Below are positions 39,421 through 51,199 of a DNA stretch of 64,000 nucleotides, one piece after another (the first letter of the stretch is position 1; the number at the start of each line of letters is the position of its first letter). Where the stretch lies: the NCBI RefSeq assembly GCF_964204645.1, contig NC_134031.1, forward strand, positions 17,357,307 to 17,421,306, in the 5' to 3' direction. Position numbers and translations under genes: made by a program. The stretch is from Tubulanus polymorphus (Eukaryota > Nemertea > Palaeonemertea > Tubulaniformes > Tubulanidae). A model generated the notes under the pieces. It searched no databases. It had not been told where the DNA came from and worked only from the letters and a program-made list of their open reading frames with translations.

Positions 39421-42317
39421 AGAGTCCGAACTCAAAGTTTATCAAAAAAGGCCCAAGGGACACAGCAAATTACTATTGAAATATAGAATAAACCAATCCA
39501 ATGAATAAAATGGACAATCACTATTTCAAGATAGAAAAAAAAACTTTGAAAAGATATCGTTTCATAGGTGTAAGGTTCTACTTAAATCTTCTTTCATGAT
39601 TTTAGAGCTCAATCTGTTTTCATTGTAAGGGAAACAGAAGTTAACGCGCCATTGGTAGACATTTCCGAGCATTTTGTATAAAGCTTTGCACAAAGCTGTT
39701 TTAGCGCACTCAGCTTTGTCTCATGTTCCCCTCAGAGACAAGGTTTTGCTTTCGTCGACAACACATGTAAATAACGAAAAAGATTAAATTTTTCATCAAC
39801 TAGATACGAACCCGACGGGTGAATGAAATTTCCAATTATCCGCGTCAGTTTGGTATTATATTAAAAAGGATTTGCCCGGCACAAAGGTTTCATACTCATT
39901 AAGGCTAAACGTGTTATTCATAGATACGCGTGAATTTATGGTAATATAATGTGAGGATTTGCTCGGATTCATGCTTGAATTAAAGTGTGAATTAATTTCT
40001 AATGTATCCTTCCGCCTGGAAAACACTCTATCATCGAAACTTTTTCGCCCGTAATCTAATATGAAATATGCATTCATTCTTAAAGAAGACTTCAGTAGAA
40101 TCTACTGAATGTAATACAATCTAAAATATGCAAAATGCATGTCCTTTGCAACTCACTAGCAGTATGTGTGTTTGGTATTTTTTGTGCGTTAAACTGTATT
40201 AAAACATTATATATATTATATTAAAAAAACAGAAAAAGATCGATTCCAAAATAATGTAATCAATAGATGAATGTACCAATCTATTCTGGTATATAAAGGA
40301 TTCAGACGGTATCATTGGTTAACGCAATGAATGTCTTATTCCCATTTTCAAACGTCTATATAGAGCTTAAAACGCACGCAACTGCAATGAACAGAATGTC
40401 TATGTCTTCCTTTGAACAAACGAGTACCTGATGATTAGAAAATCCCATGTCATTTACTCCCAATTTTCAGATAAAACAAACGAAATGGAAATGAACCCTT
40501 TTCAAGTCTGAGTGGCTTGGGAACTTGTTAAAATTTAAATTGAAGCGATGCCTGGTTCTGATATCGACTGAAACTCTAGATTAAGTTTTCGATGGGTTGT
40601 AAATGAACTTCCCCCGAGACGGGCATGGTTGGCAAATCATACCAATTAACAATCCCAGCGGTATTCAAAGATGTCAGGTTTCTATTTCATGTTTTCGCGC
40701 TTCCGTCGTAGGATATATCTGCGGATTTTTTGTGCAGGGTACTTCAATCGTCTGTCATGCGGTTGCGCGCGCAGTTCCCTCTCTCCGGACAACGCTCGTC
40801 AGATAAAATAAAGATCAAAATATTTCCGAATGCGATTATTGTAATGAGATTGAAATAGATCGACACGAAATGCGGATTTAATCTGACAACGATGAGAATT
40901 TATGAAGTTCTGCTATTACATTTGAGAATTTCAATTGTCAGTTGATAGTCTCTCGGGCTCTCTGATAACGCACCAGTTTCGGGTTCGGTTTTCAGCCTCG
41001 CAAAGATTACCACAGATCTTATCGGAGCAATTTAAATGACAGTTGTAAATCCCTAAATTCATCCCTCGAGCGCTACAAGAAATTTCAAATAAATGTTTCA
41101 ATGTCTGAATATGCATATATTTTAAGATCTATCGTAGTTTCATCGTGGATGTGTCCATTTCAAAACAGAATTCAGCTATTTCTCTGTAGCATCAGAAAAA
41201 CGCATTCATCTCTGGCCAGGTAGACCAATTACATTTACATATTGCCACGGGTAATTTCCATGTGGCTAAAACCAAAGGAAGGAAGTCATTTTCTCGCACT
41301 AACTACACCGTCAAATATTTGCATAATCTCGACTCTGAATTTTTCGCTATGCCCGAGAGGATTGACATTCATCCTCATAGTTTTCCGAACCCTGGTAGAG
41401 TTGGTTCATCTTCGTAAAAATGCGTTTTTAGTGACTTACTCGAAACGGTTAAAATTGAAAACTCTGAAAATGTTTTTAAACCCACTGCTTGTTGCAACCG
41501 GTACGGCGTGTCAATCCGGCATTCCGAGGACAGATTTAGAATTATTTGGGTGGAGGTCCAGCGAAGTTAAAAGGACCATGTGAAATGTTACTGCAGGAAC
41601 AAATTGCTAATAAGCCAAGCAGCCATCATCTATAAAATGTAGCCTTATAGAAAATTACAACTGTCTTTTTTATTAGATCGTTCGACGTGTTGTCCAGAGG
41701 CTGTGCACGGGCCTGGACGTGGTCCAAACTCCCTCCTAGACGCTTTACTGGACACGTATTGCTTATATACAGGCTTTTTCACTTGATTGCATTCGAACAT
41801 CGGACTTTTAAGTTTTACGAATGGGATAAACTTTTTAATAGATCGTTAATCAAGTTTTTAAATACAGGAAGCTGTAGAAACGTTTTTGAGAATCAGGACG
41901 CGGTCCGCTAATTTTAGTTTATTCTAGTTTAGTTTATTTCCACCAGATGTCAGGTGACATCGGTACGATTAGGCCTACATTTACAAAAGAAATCTGGCGT
42001 GACACCCTTTACAAAATCAAACAATCTAAATAATTTTTGGGAGAACAGATATCTAAAATATATAGTTTACTAAAAGAAAAGGCAACAGGTCTTTTTGATA
42101 ATTCTTAATGAAGACAATTGCCCGGACATTTGTCGCAATTTCGTTTTAGTTGGTACCGGTAATATTTATTTGGGATAGAGCAAGATAAGACCGGCTGGTG
42201 GCGACGATAGCGGTATTTACTAAAACTACATTATCACATGATACCATTATTACAAAATGGTGGACGCCCCGAACTTTTAGTTTTTAGTTGATTTTCACGT
42301 TCAAACGTTCTATTCGA

Positions 42318-45300
42318 ATGATTATGGTGTCAGTTCCCGGAGTCTGCGTTATATTACTTGCTAGTGAGTTTTTTGATTTTATTTAGTAAAACAATATGTA
42401 GGTCACACTTCTGTTAGAAACAAAATAGTCCTAACTTCGACTTTGAAAGAACAAAAAGTCGATTAACAAAAATTCGATCCAGACGCTTTGCTTAATATGC
42501 TTTTAAACCGTTTTCTTTTGTAGTTGTCATTTGTTCATCAGCTGAAGAATTTGCTGCAGATGGCAGTAAGTACTACATCATAGGTTTCCACAATGGAATT
42601 TGTTTTAAATTTGGATTGATCAAAATTATCATGATCAGATTTGAAAGACTATTGGCATATGATATATGACATGGTCTTATGAAAATAATGAAAACCTTGA
42701 TTTTTCATACAATTCGTCTGTTAGGGGAAGAAATTAAAACTATGAACCTCAAAATCCAATGATCTAGGTCTAGGCTGATCAGTTCCAGCGTAGGCCCTTA
42801 GTAACCTGTCTGTGGTTTAGTTTCACGATCGGATATTTTCACAAACCACGGCACAAGTAAGGCATAGGCCCATCCAATTATAAAAAGCTTACCGCCAATG
42901 ATTAGGTAACTATAACTAACTACGTTGGCCCTATGATCGGGCTGCACTCAGACTAATAGGACAACGCTCTCTTCCCCATAGCCAAGAGCCTTATCAGGCA
43001 ACTACCAATACAAATACAGATAAACAAGGCAATTAGCGTTCTTGTATCATTTTATCAATATATTATCCTTTGAATATCTTTTACAGAATGCAATGTCACC
43101 ATCATTAAAGGCATCGGAAAATTAACTTTACCGACAACTTTGAAGGCGAATCAAACTTGCATCTGGAAATGGAACGTAAAAACCGAGCCGTTTCTCTATA
43201 TCAACTTCCAGGCATTCAACCTTCAGTCCAGTGTCGTTCTCACTGTGTACAATGGTCACGAAAATGACTCGAAAGCCGTCAATTGGACATTCACTGGAAA
43301 GAAAGGTGCGTTATTCTAAATGTTCCTTCCCATCTATATTGACATTCCATTTACATTATGAAAAATGTATGTGAATTTGTATTTTTTTCATTTCCAGAGC
43401 CGTTCATGCTTGCGACTGCTTCTGGTAACACAACATTTGTTCTGAAAACTGGCAATTTTTCGGTCAAGAAAATAGATCTGAGTATCTCTTATAACAACAA
43501 GAGTGAGTACCAGTGATAGGCATAATATATGCATTAGACTGTCTTACTTGTAAGCATTGGGACCGTAGATATTTGACCAAGTTGTTGAGAATCGGGGAAA
43601 AGAAAATTTTTCCAAATATATTTTTGGGTTTCACTGCGTAGTTGACCAAGTAGGAGGAGTCTAATGTACGGTTTTATCTTAAGAATATTGGCTCGGGGTA
43701 ATGATACCTAAGTCTAAGCAATTTTTGTTATTAGAATGTCATCTTTAACCGGAGGTTCCTTTGGCTTTTTATCTGTTATGATTTATGCCTACAGGTTGTA
43801 AGATGGGATTTCATGGAGACAATAAGCAGTTCGCCGGTCCCATTTACCCCGTAACGACGAAGTCCATGTTGAAATGCTCGTATTCCGTAATGCTGAACGA
43901 CAACACTCGCAAGTTGATGATGTTCTTTACTAAACTGATTCTGAAAAAAGGATCTTTGACGATTTACAATTCAACTCATCTCATCGTAGAATACACGGGT
44001 AGGCTTATATCGGAAATATTCTGAAATTTCATTCGTAATATCGCTACATAGGTTAATCTATGTTATTCCTTTTGTACTTCAGAGGCAAATATGTCTAAAG
44101 CAGCCGACTTGTTTGCGCCTGAAGGTGCCACCAGTTTGGATATTAAAATAGTCCTTTCTACCAGCCAAACTCAAGTCATCGAAGGCGGATTCGTCGGTGT
44201 CAGTCCAGGTATTGATTCGAAAAAAAACTGCGTTTTCAACTGATTCTTCGATTACACGGTTTAACTGATAATGATATCCTGTATATTTTCCAGAATGTTC
44301 AGGAGAGGTTAATGCACCTGTCACGCTTACAAGTCCCGGATATCCGAATAAGTATTCGAACAATCTGGATTGCCGATGGATCGTTCACGCTCCTAAAAAC
44401 GGCGACACGCTGCTCGCAACGTTAGAAGATGTAGATTTCGCTGATGTGAATGACCGCCTCTTTTTTAAAGACGGAATGTCGATTTCAAGTCCGTATATCA
44501 CAAATTTTCACATGAACAGTGAAAAAGGTAATTAAAACACCGGTTTTTCGAACACTGAGGAAAGTTAAAGTCTGGAATCAAATATTGTCGTCTGAATTTT
44601 AGGTACCCTAGTCATGAGCAGTCAGACTTGTTTCTGGATTAAATTCACGACGGATGAAGTTTATACCGCAAAAGGATTCAAATTGGACATCAAAGCGAAA
44701 GGTGATGAAATTGATAATGATAATGATGATAATTTTGGGATACCATGGAAAAGAAAAACATATCAAAAATAAACGAAGCAATGATAACAATAAACACACA
44801 AGGTTTTTGAAAAAAGTCATCATTTACTTAAAAACAAAACAATGTTAGAAATAACGACACGAGTAACTAAGATATGCAAATAGAAAATAAACATTCTTTT
44901 AATCACGTTGAATCGTAGGGAATCCCTATTCATGAATGTCATCAATTTTCATTCGGCCCATTGAATGATTTTAGAAATAGGAGGTCGAATGACGAACCCG
45001 AAAGGTTTCATAGCCGTGCCCAAACAAAAAGCCGTCAATTCCAGTGTTCATTTCAAAGTTGGATCAGATGGTACACAGGTAATTTAACCGATAGATATTA
45101 TACTATGTAACAGATGATATTGCTTGAGATGCATGTATAAAATACAAGGGTTTCTATCATTTTGCATTGTAGACGATGTTGAAAATATTGACAGCTGTGA
45201 ACTGTTCTGTTACCTGCTACGATAATTTTCTATTGGCCGAATATAAGTATGTTTATTTATAATTCTTTCCAAAAATGTTTGATATGAAATGAGTTGTGCG

Positions 45301-48300
45301 AGGCATAGAAATTTTATACGTTTATTTCTTCAGTTTCCCAAGTAAGAAAACCCTGGGGTACAAACCAATTATCAGTACTAATGAAAAGAGGCCAATGATG
45401 GTAGTTGTGACACCGAATAACGGATCCAAAACGATCAGCTTCAACGCGAGCTATGACGCGCAAACCTCAGGTAGGTATAATATGTAATTTCCTTGAAAAT
45501 CTGAATAAAATTTCCTTTTTAACTTAGGGAAGATTTTGCGTATTTTTTCTTCTATGACAGTTGAATATGTGAACTTAAATGATGCCAGCGGTAGCATATC
45601 GCGGGAAAAGGCGTTGAATAATCTCACTTGGATAATTCATCCCAAAGCACAAGGTAATGTCTAAATATCTGCGTGTATGGATTACGTTTTGTTGTAATTG
45701 TAATTCTGTTAGACTCAGGTTCGAACCTGTAAGATTCTATAGTCAGCCTATTCGTGGAATTCTGAGGTACTATATCGGGATTTATGTTGAATTATACCCG
45801 TGATTTTCATTTTGTTCAGGTCATTTCATGTTGGAGTTTTCTGCGGTTACGATTCCCAACGACGGTTCTCTGACGATATCGAATTTAGCTGCCGATCAAA
45901 AACTGACAGTAAATAAGACATCAGCCGAAAGACTAATGAGAAATAAAATCCACATGAAAGCAAACAAAGGAATTCGGTAAGTTCAGTCTAGCAAGTTGTT
46001 TCATTTTTTGTGTGCAATGCAACAAAATAAGTTCTTTCTTAGTTTTCTAGTCTTCTATCATGTTTTTCATAATCATAATTTTTCAAAAGGAGATTCTTGA
46101 TGATAATAATCATAATATTTATTTCATTACTTTCTTATTACAGAATCGACCTTCGACTCAAACAATCTCCGAACAAAGAGCCGTTGAGTATTCAAGCCAC
46201 ATATCAACTGTTATCAGGTTTGTTTACTTATCTAATGAGATATGAAATATTTCTGCATAGTTTGATGTTCGAAATCCGGATTTTGTCATGGGGAATATAA
46301 ATGATATTTCAACCGATCGAATATGTAAGAATTTTACAAAAATTCCGAAATAAGGAATTCTTTTGATATTGATGATTTCATTTCCAGGGTGTGCCGTCTA
46401 TAAATCTGGCAACGATTCTGGAAATATTACAAGTCCATACTATCCATATACATATCCATTAAACACCAACTGTCTGTGGTCCTTACCATCGATGAAGACC
46501 AAATCCCTGGTATATTTATCATTCACGACACTGGAAACTCGTCAAAAATCCGACGAAGTCGCCATCCGAAGTCAGAATCGAACTTCGAATGTTTCGACCG
46601 CGATTAATGGGTTCGTCGCCGATATGGTCGTCAATTCAACGCAAGGAATGCAACTGATGTTCAGTTCATCGATGAATTTGAAGTCAAACGTCGAATACGC
46701 GAGAGGCTTTAGCGTAATGTATGACACTATCGGTACGTTATAAACCTATACACATATTTGGAGGTTATGAATATAGTTTGGAAGGGCTTAAACATTGCAT
46801 TACTGTATCTATGCTTGAAACTAAAATCTCGGATGCTTATATTACCATACACCATGTCAAAATCGATTCATTCTTTACCTAGAAGTTTTACTGTTTGTTA
46901 TCAGGTTGTGGTGGAGAAGTTTACGATGATGGTAAAATCACGACTCCGAATTTTCCGAAATTGGTCGTGAAACCAGTGACATGCGTGTGGATTATACGTG
47001 TGAATACGACCGGTGCCAAAATGAATCCGGCTGCTGCGGTGGCTAATATCTCCTATCAAATTAAACATTCCAAACAAAGCAAATATTCCAGGTCAGTATC
47101 CTTTCGTCTTTTTGGATTGAAAATGTAAGCTACGAACGGTGGATATCGTACAACTGATATTTCTTGAAATCTTTTTCGACGTTCAGCTTGGAGATATTCG
47201 ACGGAAATAACGTACAACATTCCGAGAAGATACCGGTGATATTAAACGACGGTCTAGTCGTAAAGAACTTGTCGACGTCGGATACAGTGATCGTCCGTTA
47301 TCGAGCGCAGAAAAACGCTGCCGGATTCGCGTTCGAGATGAACGTCGGAAAATTTGGTGAGTTCTCACGAAAACTTTTGTGACTGTCCCTGCTACTAGTT
47401 CGTAGGGAAGGCGTATACAGTAGACTTTACCTTCCTAAGAACCTGTAGATACTTCAGTTGAGAATCGTGGATATTGAAACACTTTTCCAAAGAATCTTTT
47501 ACACAATCCTTAACCTTGAATTTATTGATATTTGTAAAAAGACTGGAGAACGGTTTTTCCAGTTGACTGGTCTAAGCACAGTCTACTGTATTACTGTATT
47601 GTAATCGTTTGAATTATTTGTTTGTATTTTTCTCTCACCTATCATCGTCGCAGTGTGCGGTGCTAAGAATATGTGTAAAAATGGAAAGTGTATTCACCCG
47701 GACTGGATGTGCGACGGTATCGATCAGTGCGGAGATATGACCGACGAAAAAGACTGCAGTGGACATATCATTCCACAACCCGCTACTGCTGCTGGGGGAG
47801 GTATGCGTTCGTTTTTCTGCAAAAATAGGCGATTAATTAGATTTGCGCTGAAAATGTAGTTCGGTCAATGAGAATTCTGGTTTAGGCGGGCATCAATCAG
47901 TCTGGAAACACGCATTCACCAGCTCAGTGAAGCATTGACGATCCCTCTTTAAATTTGAGGATAAGAGGACAAATATCCGGTTTTGCAGTTCATTTCAATT
48001 GAAAAGTCTCGCGTAAAGTCCTGAACACAGGCGGAGACTGTACAACCAAAATTTGGAATAATGAGGATAAATTTTTGATGCCTGAGGTTGCAGGGTCCAG
48101 GTTGCAGAATGAAACCTGTATGAGCTAGAGTTCGCTGTTATGTAACTACATGTTTTATCCACTGCACTATTTATTTTCTAATTTCAGTATCCGTTATGGC
48201 TTTCGTGTTAAGCATGTTGGGTATAATCGTGTTGACCGTTGCTCTTACGTGTATGATGCCGACGATCTGTCGTAAACTGAAACTGCGTCAATATCGTTCG

Positions 48301-48333
48301 TTCAACGACCTTCTCGTTCCCGTCAACACCTAG
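42318..48333 (+). CDS. Multi-CUB and LDLa type I membrane receptor-like protein
   Basis: Nineteen coding exons: 42318-42363, 42524-42565, 43087-43305, 43398-43502, 43795-43998, 44083-44208, 44294-44527, 44603-44701, 44975-45078, 45173-45246, 45334-45470, 45561-45653, 45820-45976, 46144-46217, 46388-46732, 46905-47091, 47187-47356, 47654-47800, 48188-48333. They sum to 2709 nt (902 residues), all with GT-AG introns. A signal peptide ([20 protein letters not shown]) leads into seven CUB-like modules at about 30-137, 138-247, 248-358, 359-463, 464-571, 572-686 and 687-805. Module 3 is the most typical ([18 protein letters not shown]). An LDLa module with six Cys follows (806-854; [17 protein letters not shown]), then a membrane helix (about 857-880) and a 22-residue tail. 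Most module borders are phase 1. CUB and LDLa modules bind ligands, often with calcium; the partner here is unknown. NETO and LRP3/12 proteins share the parts but have fewer CUBs. Confidence 0.9.
47654..47800 (+). CDS. Exon encoding the LDL-receptor class A module of the CUB protein
   Basis: A single exon with phase 1 ends encodes six Cys in LDLa spacing and the acidic calcium cage [12 protein letters not shown], so the module could be gained or lost as a unit. The final residues PQPATAAGG form a short linker to the membrane helix in the next exon. Confidence 0.88.
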
Positions 48334-51199
48334 AAAGAGAAACGCGCGATCACTTCCTCGAAGTTACTTACAAAAACAGATTTTGCATTAGTTATTCCAC
48401 CGTTTCGATTATTAAAAACGAACTCGTATATTTTTCTGTGAGAATCTCCTAATCCTCGCGAGGATTCGACCCGGTGGAAGACTGGCTTTCAGTTGGATCC
48501 CTGTTCTAGAGATATTTTCAACTCTGCTCCTTGTAAATTTTTAGTGATCTGTTACATGACGTATTTTTTGAGATGATATACACAACTTGCTGCCAGTTCA
48601 TTAAGATGAGTCCTTTTTCTCTTCATTGCTATGATATTGTAACGGACAGTACTTTATAGGTTAACCTGTTTATTTTGAACTACGAGCTTTTGCTTCTAAT
48701 GTATAGAAGCTTCAGCTGGTGAACGAGTAACTCGAGTAACGCGTTCCCAAATAAGGTGTATATGATTAAAAGGACACCCTGAAAAAAGCTCGTCAGAAAA
48801 TAATAACTAATTTTTGGAGATACAGAGAACAACTTTATGAATTTAAACTTTGATATTTCTCATTTCCTAAGTTACTCGGCAACTTGACATTTTTAGGAGG
48901 GGATGCCCACCCCCTGCACCCTCCCCTAGATCCGCCTCTGGAATAGATAAGTTGAACTAAAAGGTACTATCCGTCTCGTTATACTTATTATACGCCTGGT
49001 TTAACACAGCATTTGCACAGTTGTACAACATTCGTCTTAAAACATGCCCGGGTCAATGCGTTCCTGAGGACGTTTTTTCGCCGCTAATTGCCCTGTATAC
49101 ATATTGACACCAACAATTAAGTGGGTACAGCTGTATGTGAGTCAGGAGGTTTAACTCCGTGAACACGGTTATTGTGTACTTAGTAAGTAAGATGGAGACT
49201 TCGGACAATACAAACTGTAATACATCACGCTCGTTTTTGTCAGTATATATGATATACAGCGTATATATAGATAGATAGAAATAGCTATTTAAATTCATAA
49301 TTATACCTATGTAAATATGATTATTTATTTGTGTTGTTTCAATTATGTCATATCGTAAAAAGCGTTTTAATGAATATCATGTTTTTTGAAATATCAAACG
49401 TTCGCTTTGGTATCAAGACCTGTTTTAGATAGTTCGCCTAGCCGCGAATATGGGTAGTAGTGAAGGCTTCGATTTATTAGCATTAAGCATTCGTTTGATT
49501 CGTGTTTTTCTATGCATTTAATCATTTAATAGCTTCAATATTTCTGCAGTATATTTTTTGATTATATGGCGTTGATCTGAAGGAAAAAATGATCTTAAGC
49601 AGTTTCTGTATACAATTTTGCTAGTTTACTTACTTTGTTATGTAAAATTAGTATGAAAGATCGATTGGTTTTGAGTGAGCATTTAAGATAAAATGAAAGA
49701 TTTGCGGGTTAAATAAAAAAGTACTTCTATATATGTACATATTACTATATTATATTATTCTATGAAGGTTATTGCATAGCATTTACGTATATTGCGTCAT
49801 TTAGAATCTGTGCTATTTTGGTCTAATGTGTATTTTTCTTTTGTCGACTTTTTTGTAGGGGAAAGCGGTTCGTGTTCGTAATATATATGATAAAATATTT
49901 AATATATCCAATTTCCGCGTTGTTTCCTTGCTGATCTAATCTACTTCACTATCTTCTACTATAGGGCAGGTATTGCATTCTCTCACTCACGGAGATAGAT
50001 CCGTGTATCTTTCCCGATATTCGAGACTGGCTGACTTCGGATAATAGAAACACCATATAATACCAACTGGGATTTCTTTATTCTCGATGTTAAGTAATCG
50101 GAATAATCATTTATGGACGTAAACAATTATCATAGTCGGACAATATAGTTTATAGCGTCGCTATTGAACTCGGGTTAAATCGCGGAAATTAATTACGCGT
50201 AATAATTGCCGACGTCGCTGGCATTCCTGAAATTTCGACAATTGGATGGCGATTCAATTTACCGATACATTCTTCCGTATTCTATGTCGAGGGATGAGTA
50301 GTGTGTTCTTTGTTCGGCTGGGAGGGGAGCACTCCTCGGGGCCAATTAACCGACTCGGGATCGGAATTAGGTGATTCGGACAAAGCGCGTAAACCGAATA
50401 ACGAGTTAACTGACGATGATATAATCTGAAGAAAACAGCGCGACACAATGCTCACGATAATCGAGAGCCCGAAGGCGAACATTTTGAGAATTAAGGCCAA
50501 CTAGTGTAAATGTCACGTTGAAATGACACCCACACGCAGACACCCAGTCGTGGATGGTACTGTAACGAACGTTGGCTAATACTTTCTTATCCGATTCCAG
50601 TGATGATAAAATCGATTTTCCAAAAACATTTTCACATGCTTGTCTGAGCTTGAAGTACCCGCCTGAATATTGATATTTCCTAATTTTCAGAAACCATCAA
50701 CAAAACGAATGTTAAGATTAGCAGTTATTACTTTGCAGGGTTTTTACAACGCACGCGCCTTATCCAAACTGAGATAAAGCTTAAAGAAATAATATCACTT
50801 GAACTTGAACTAGCTACCGTAGTCCGTTGTGCTAAGCACAACTAATCGCTTCGCGGTTTGGCCTAAGTTTGTGTTGGGCCTGGCAGATGGACACGCTCGA
50901 TACCCAAGGACAAGTGGATATTCGGCTCTACTTGACCAAGTCAGTAATTTGTGATCAAACACCATCGATGATAAAGGCGGAGTATATTTAGACAGTATTT
51001 GACACGTACATATACCTAGCGCAATCGGTCGTTAAGTCATTCCCAATTGGTGAACTCAATTTGGTCGGACCGCCGGACAATTTACGATCCTAAATCGCAA
51101 ATCACATAAATACGTCGGGTAGTTATTTCTAATTGCTGCAATAGTGGAAATTCGAAGTGCAATCGGGAATTAAGATAATCAAAAGGGATTAATTTGGAT
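48334..51199. other. 3'UTR of the CUB gene and intergenic region before the homeobox gene
   Basis: The stretch begins as the 3'UTR of the CUB gene. Possible polyadenylation signals are ATTAAA at 48411 and AATAAA at 49712-49717, so the end cannot be fixed. A hAT-like right end (CCCCTAGATCCGCCTCTG, about 48922-48940) lies in it. The part from 49.9 to 51.2 kb should contain the homeobox promoter and 5'UTR. Short - strand frames at 50254-50500 are not convincing genes. Confidence 0.6.
49712..49717 (+). promoter_or_regulatory. Possible polyadenylation signal of the CUB gene
   Basis: This is the first canonical AATAAA noted downstream of the stop codon at 48333. It implies a 1.4 kb 3'UTR. ATTAAA variants occur closer to the stop, so the choice is uncertain. 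Confidence 0.3.

Larger units (their letters stand above)
22221..42317. other. 20 kb gap between LMO4 and the CUB receptor gene
   Basis: I see no supported gene here. The 3' end of LMO4 (last codons and 3'UTR) should lie in the first part, but neither a VC-stop exon nor a clear end is recognisable. Repeats are dense: a foldback MITE (24.15 kb), tRNA-like pairs and diverged duplications (25.6-26.6 kb), hAT-like copies (27.2 and 39.1 kb), a two-copy tandem repeat (28.05 kb), a dispersed repeat copy (32.1 kb), an ATTC microsatellite (35.0 kb), a tRNA-like SINE (35.73 kb), a diverged direct repeat (36.1/36.6 kb) and a 304 bp MITE (37.77 kb). Weak exon candidates on the - strand are listed among the findings. 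Confidence 0.6.

Noticed and set aside
45715-45740. CAGGTTCGAACCTG in a CUB-gene intron as a tRNA B-box
   Set aside because: It is a short self-complementary sequence without an A-box or stems around it.
48080-48180. tRNA-like sequence in the last CUB-gene intron
   Set aside because: The - strand shows a D-arm-like AGTGCAGTGGATAAAAC, but no good B-box at the right distance.
50282-50500. 72-codon - strand frame with a hydrophobic N-terminus (MFAFGLSIIVSIVSRC)
   Set aside because: It could pass for a signal peptide of a small secreted protein, but there are no cysteines, cleavage sites or splice partners, and a second overlapping frame is also open.
50983-50990. TATATTTA as a TATA box for the homeobox gene
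   Set aside because: It lies about 210 bp before the ATG, which is plausible, but such motifs are frequent in AT-rich DNA and no start-site evidence exists.
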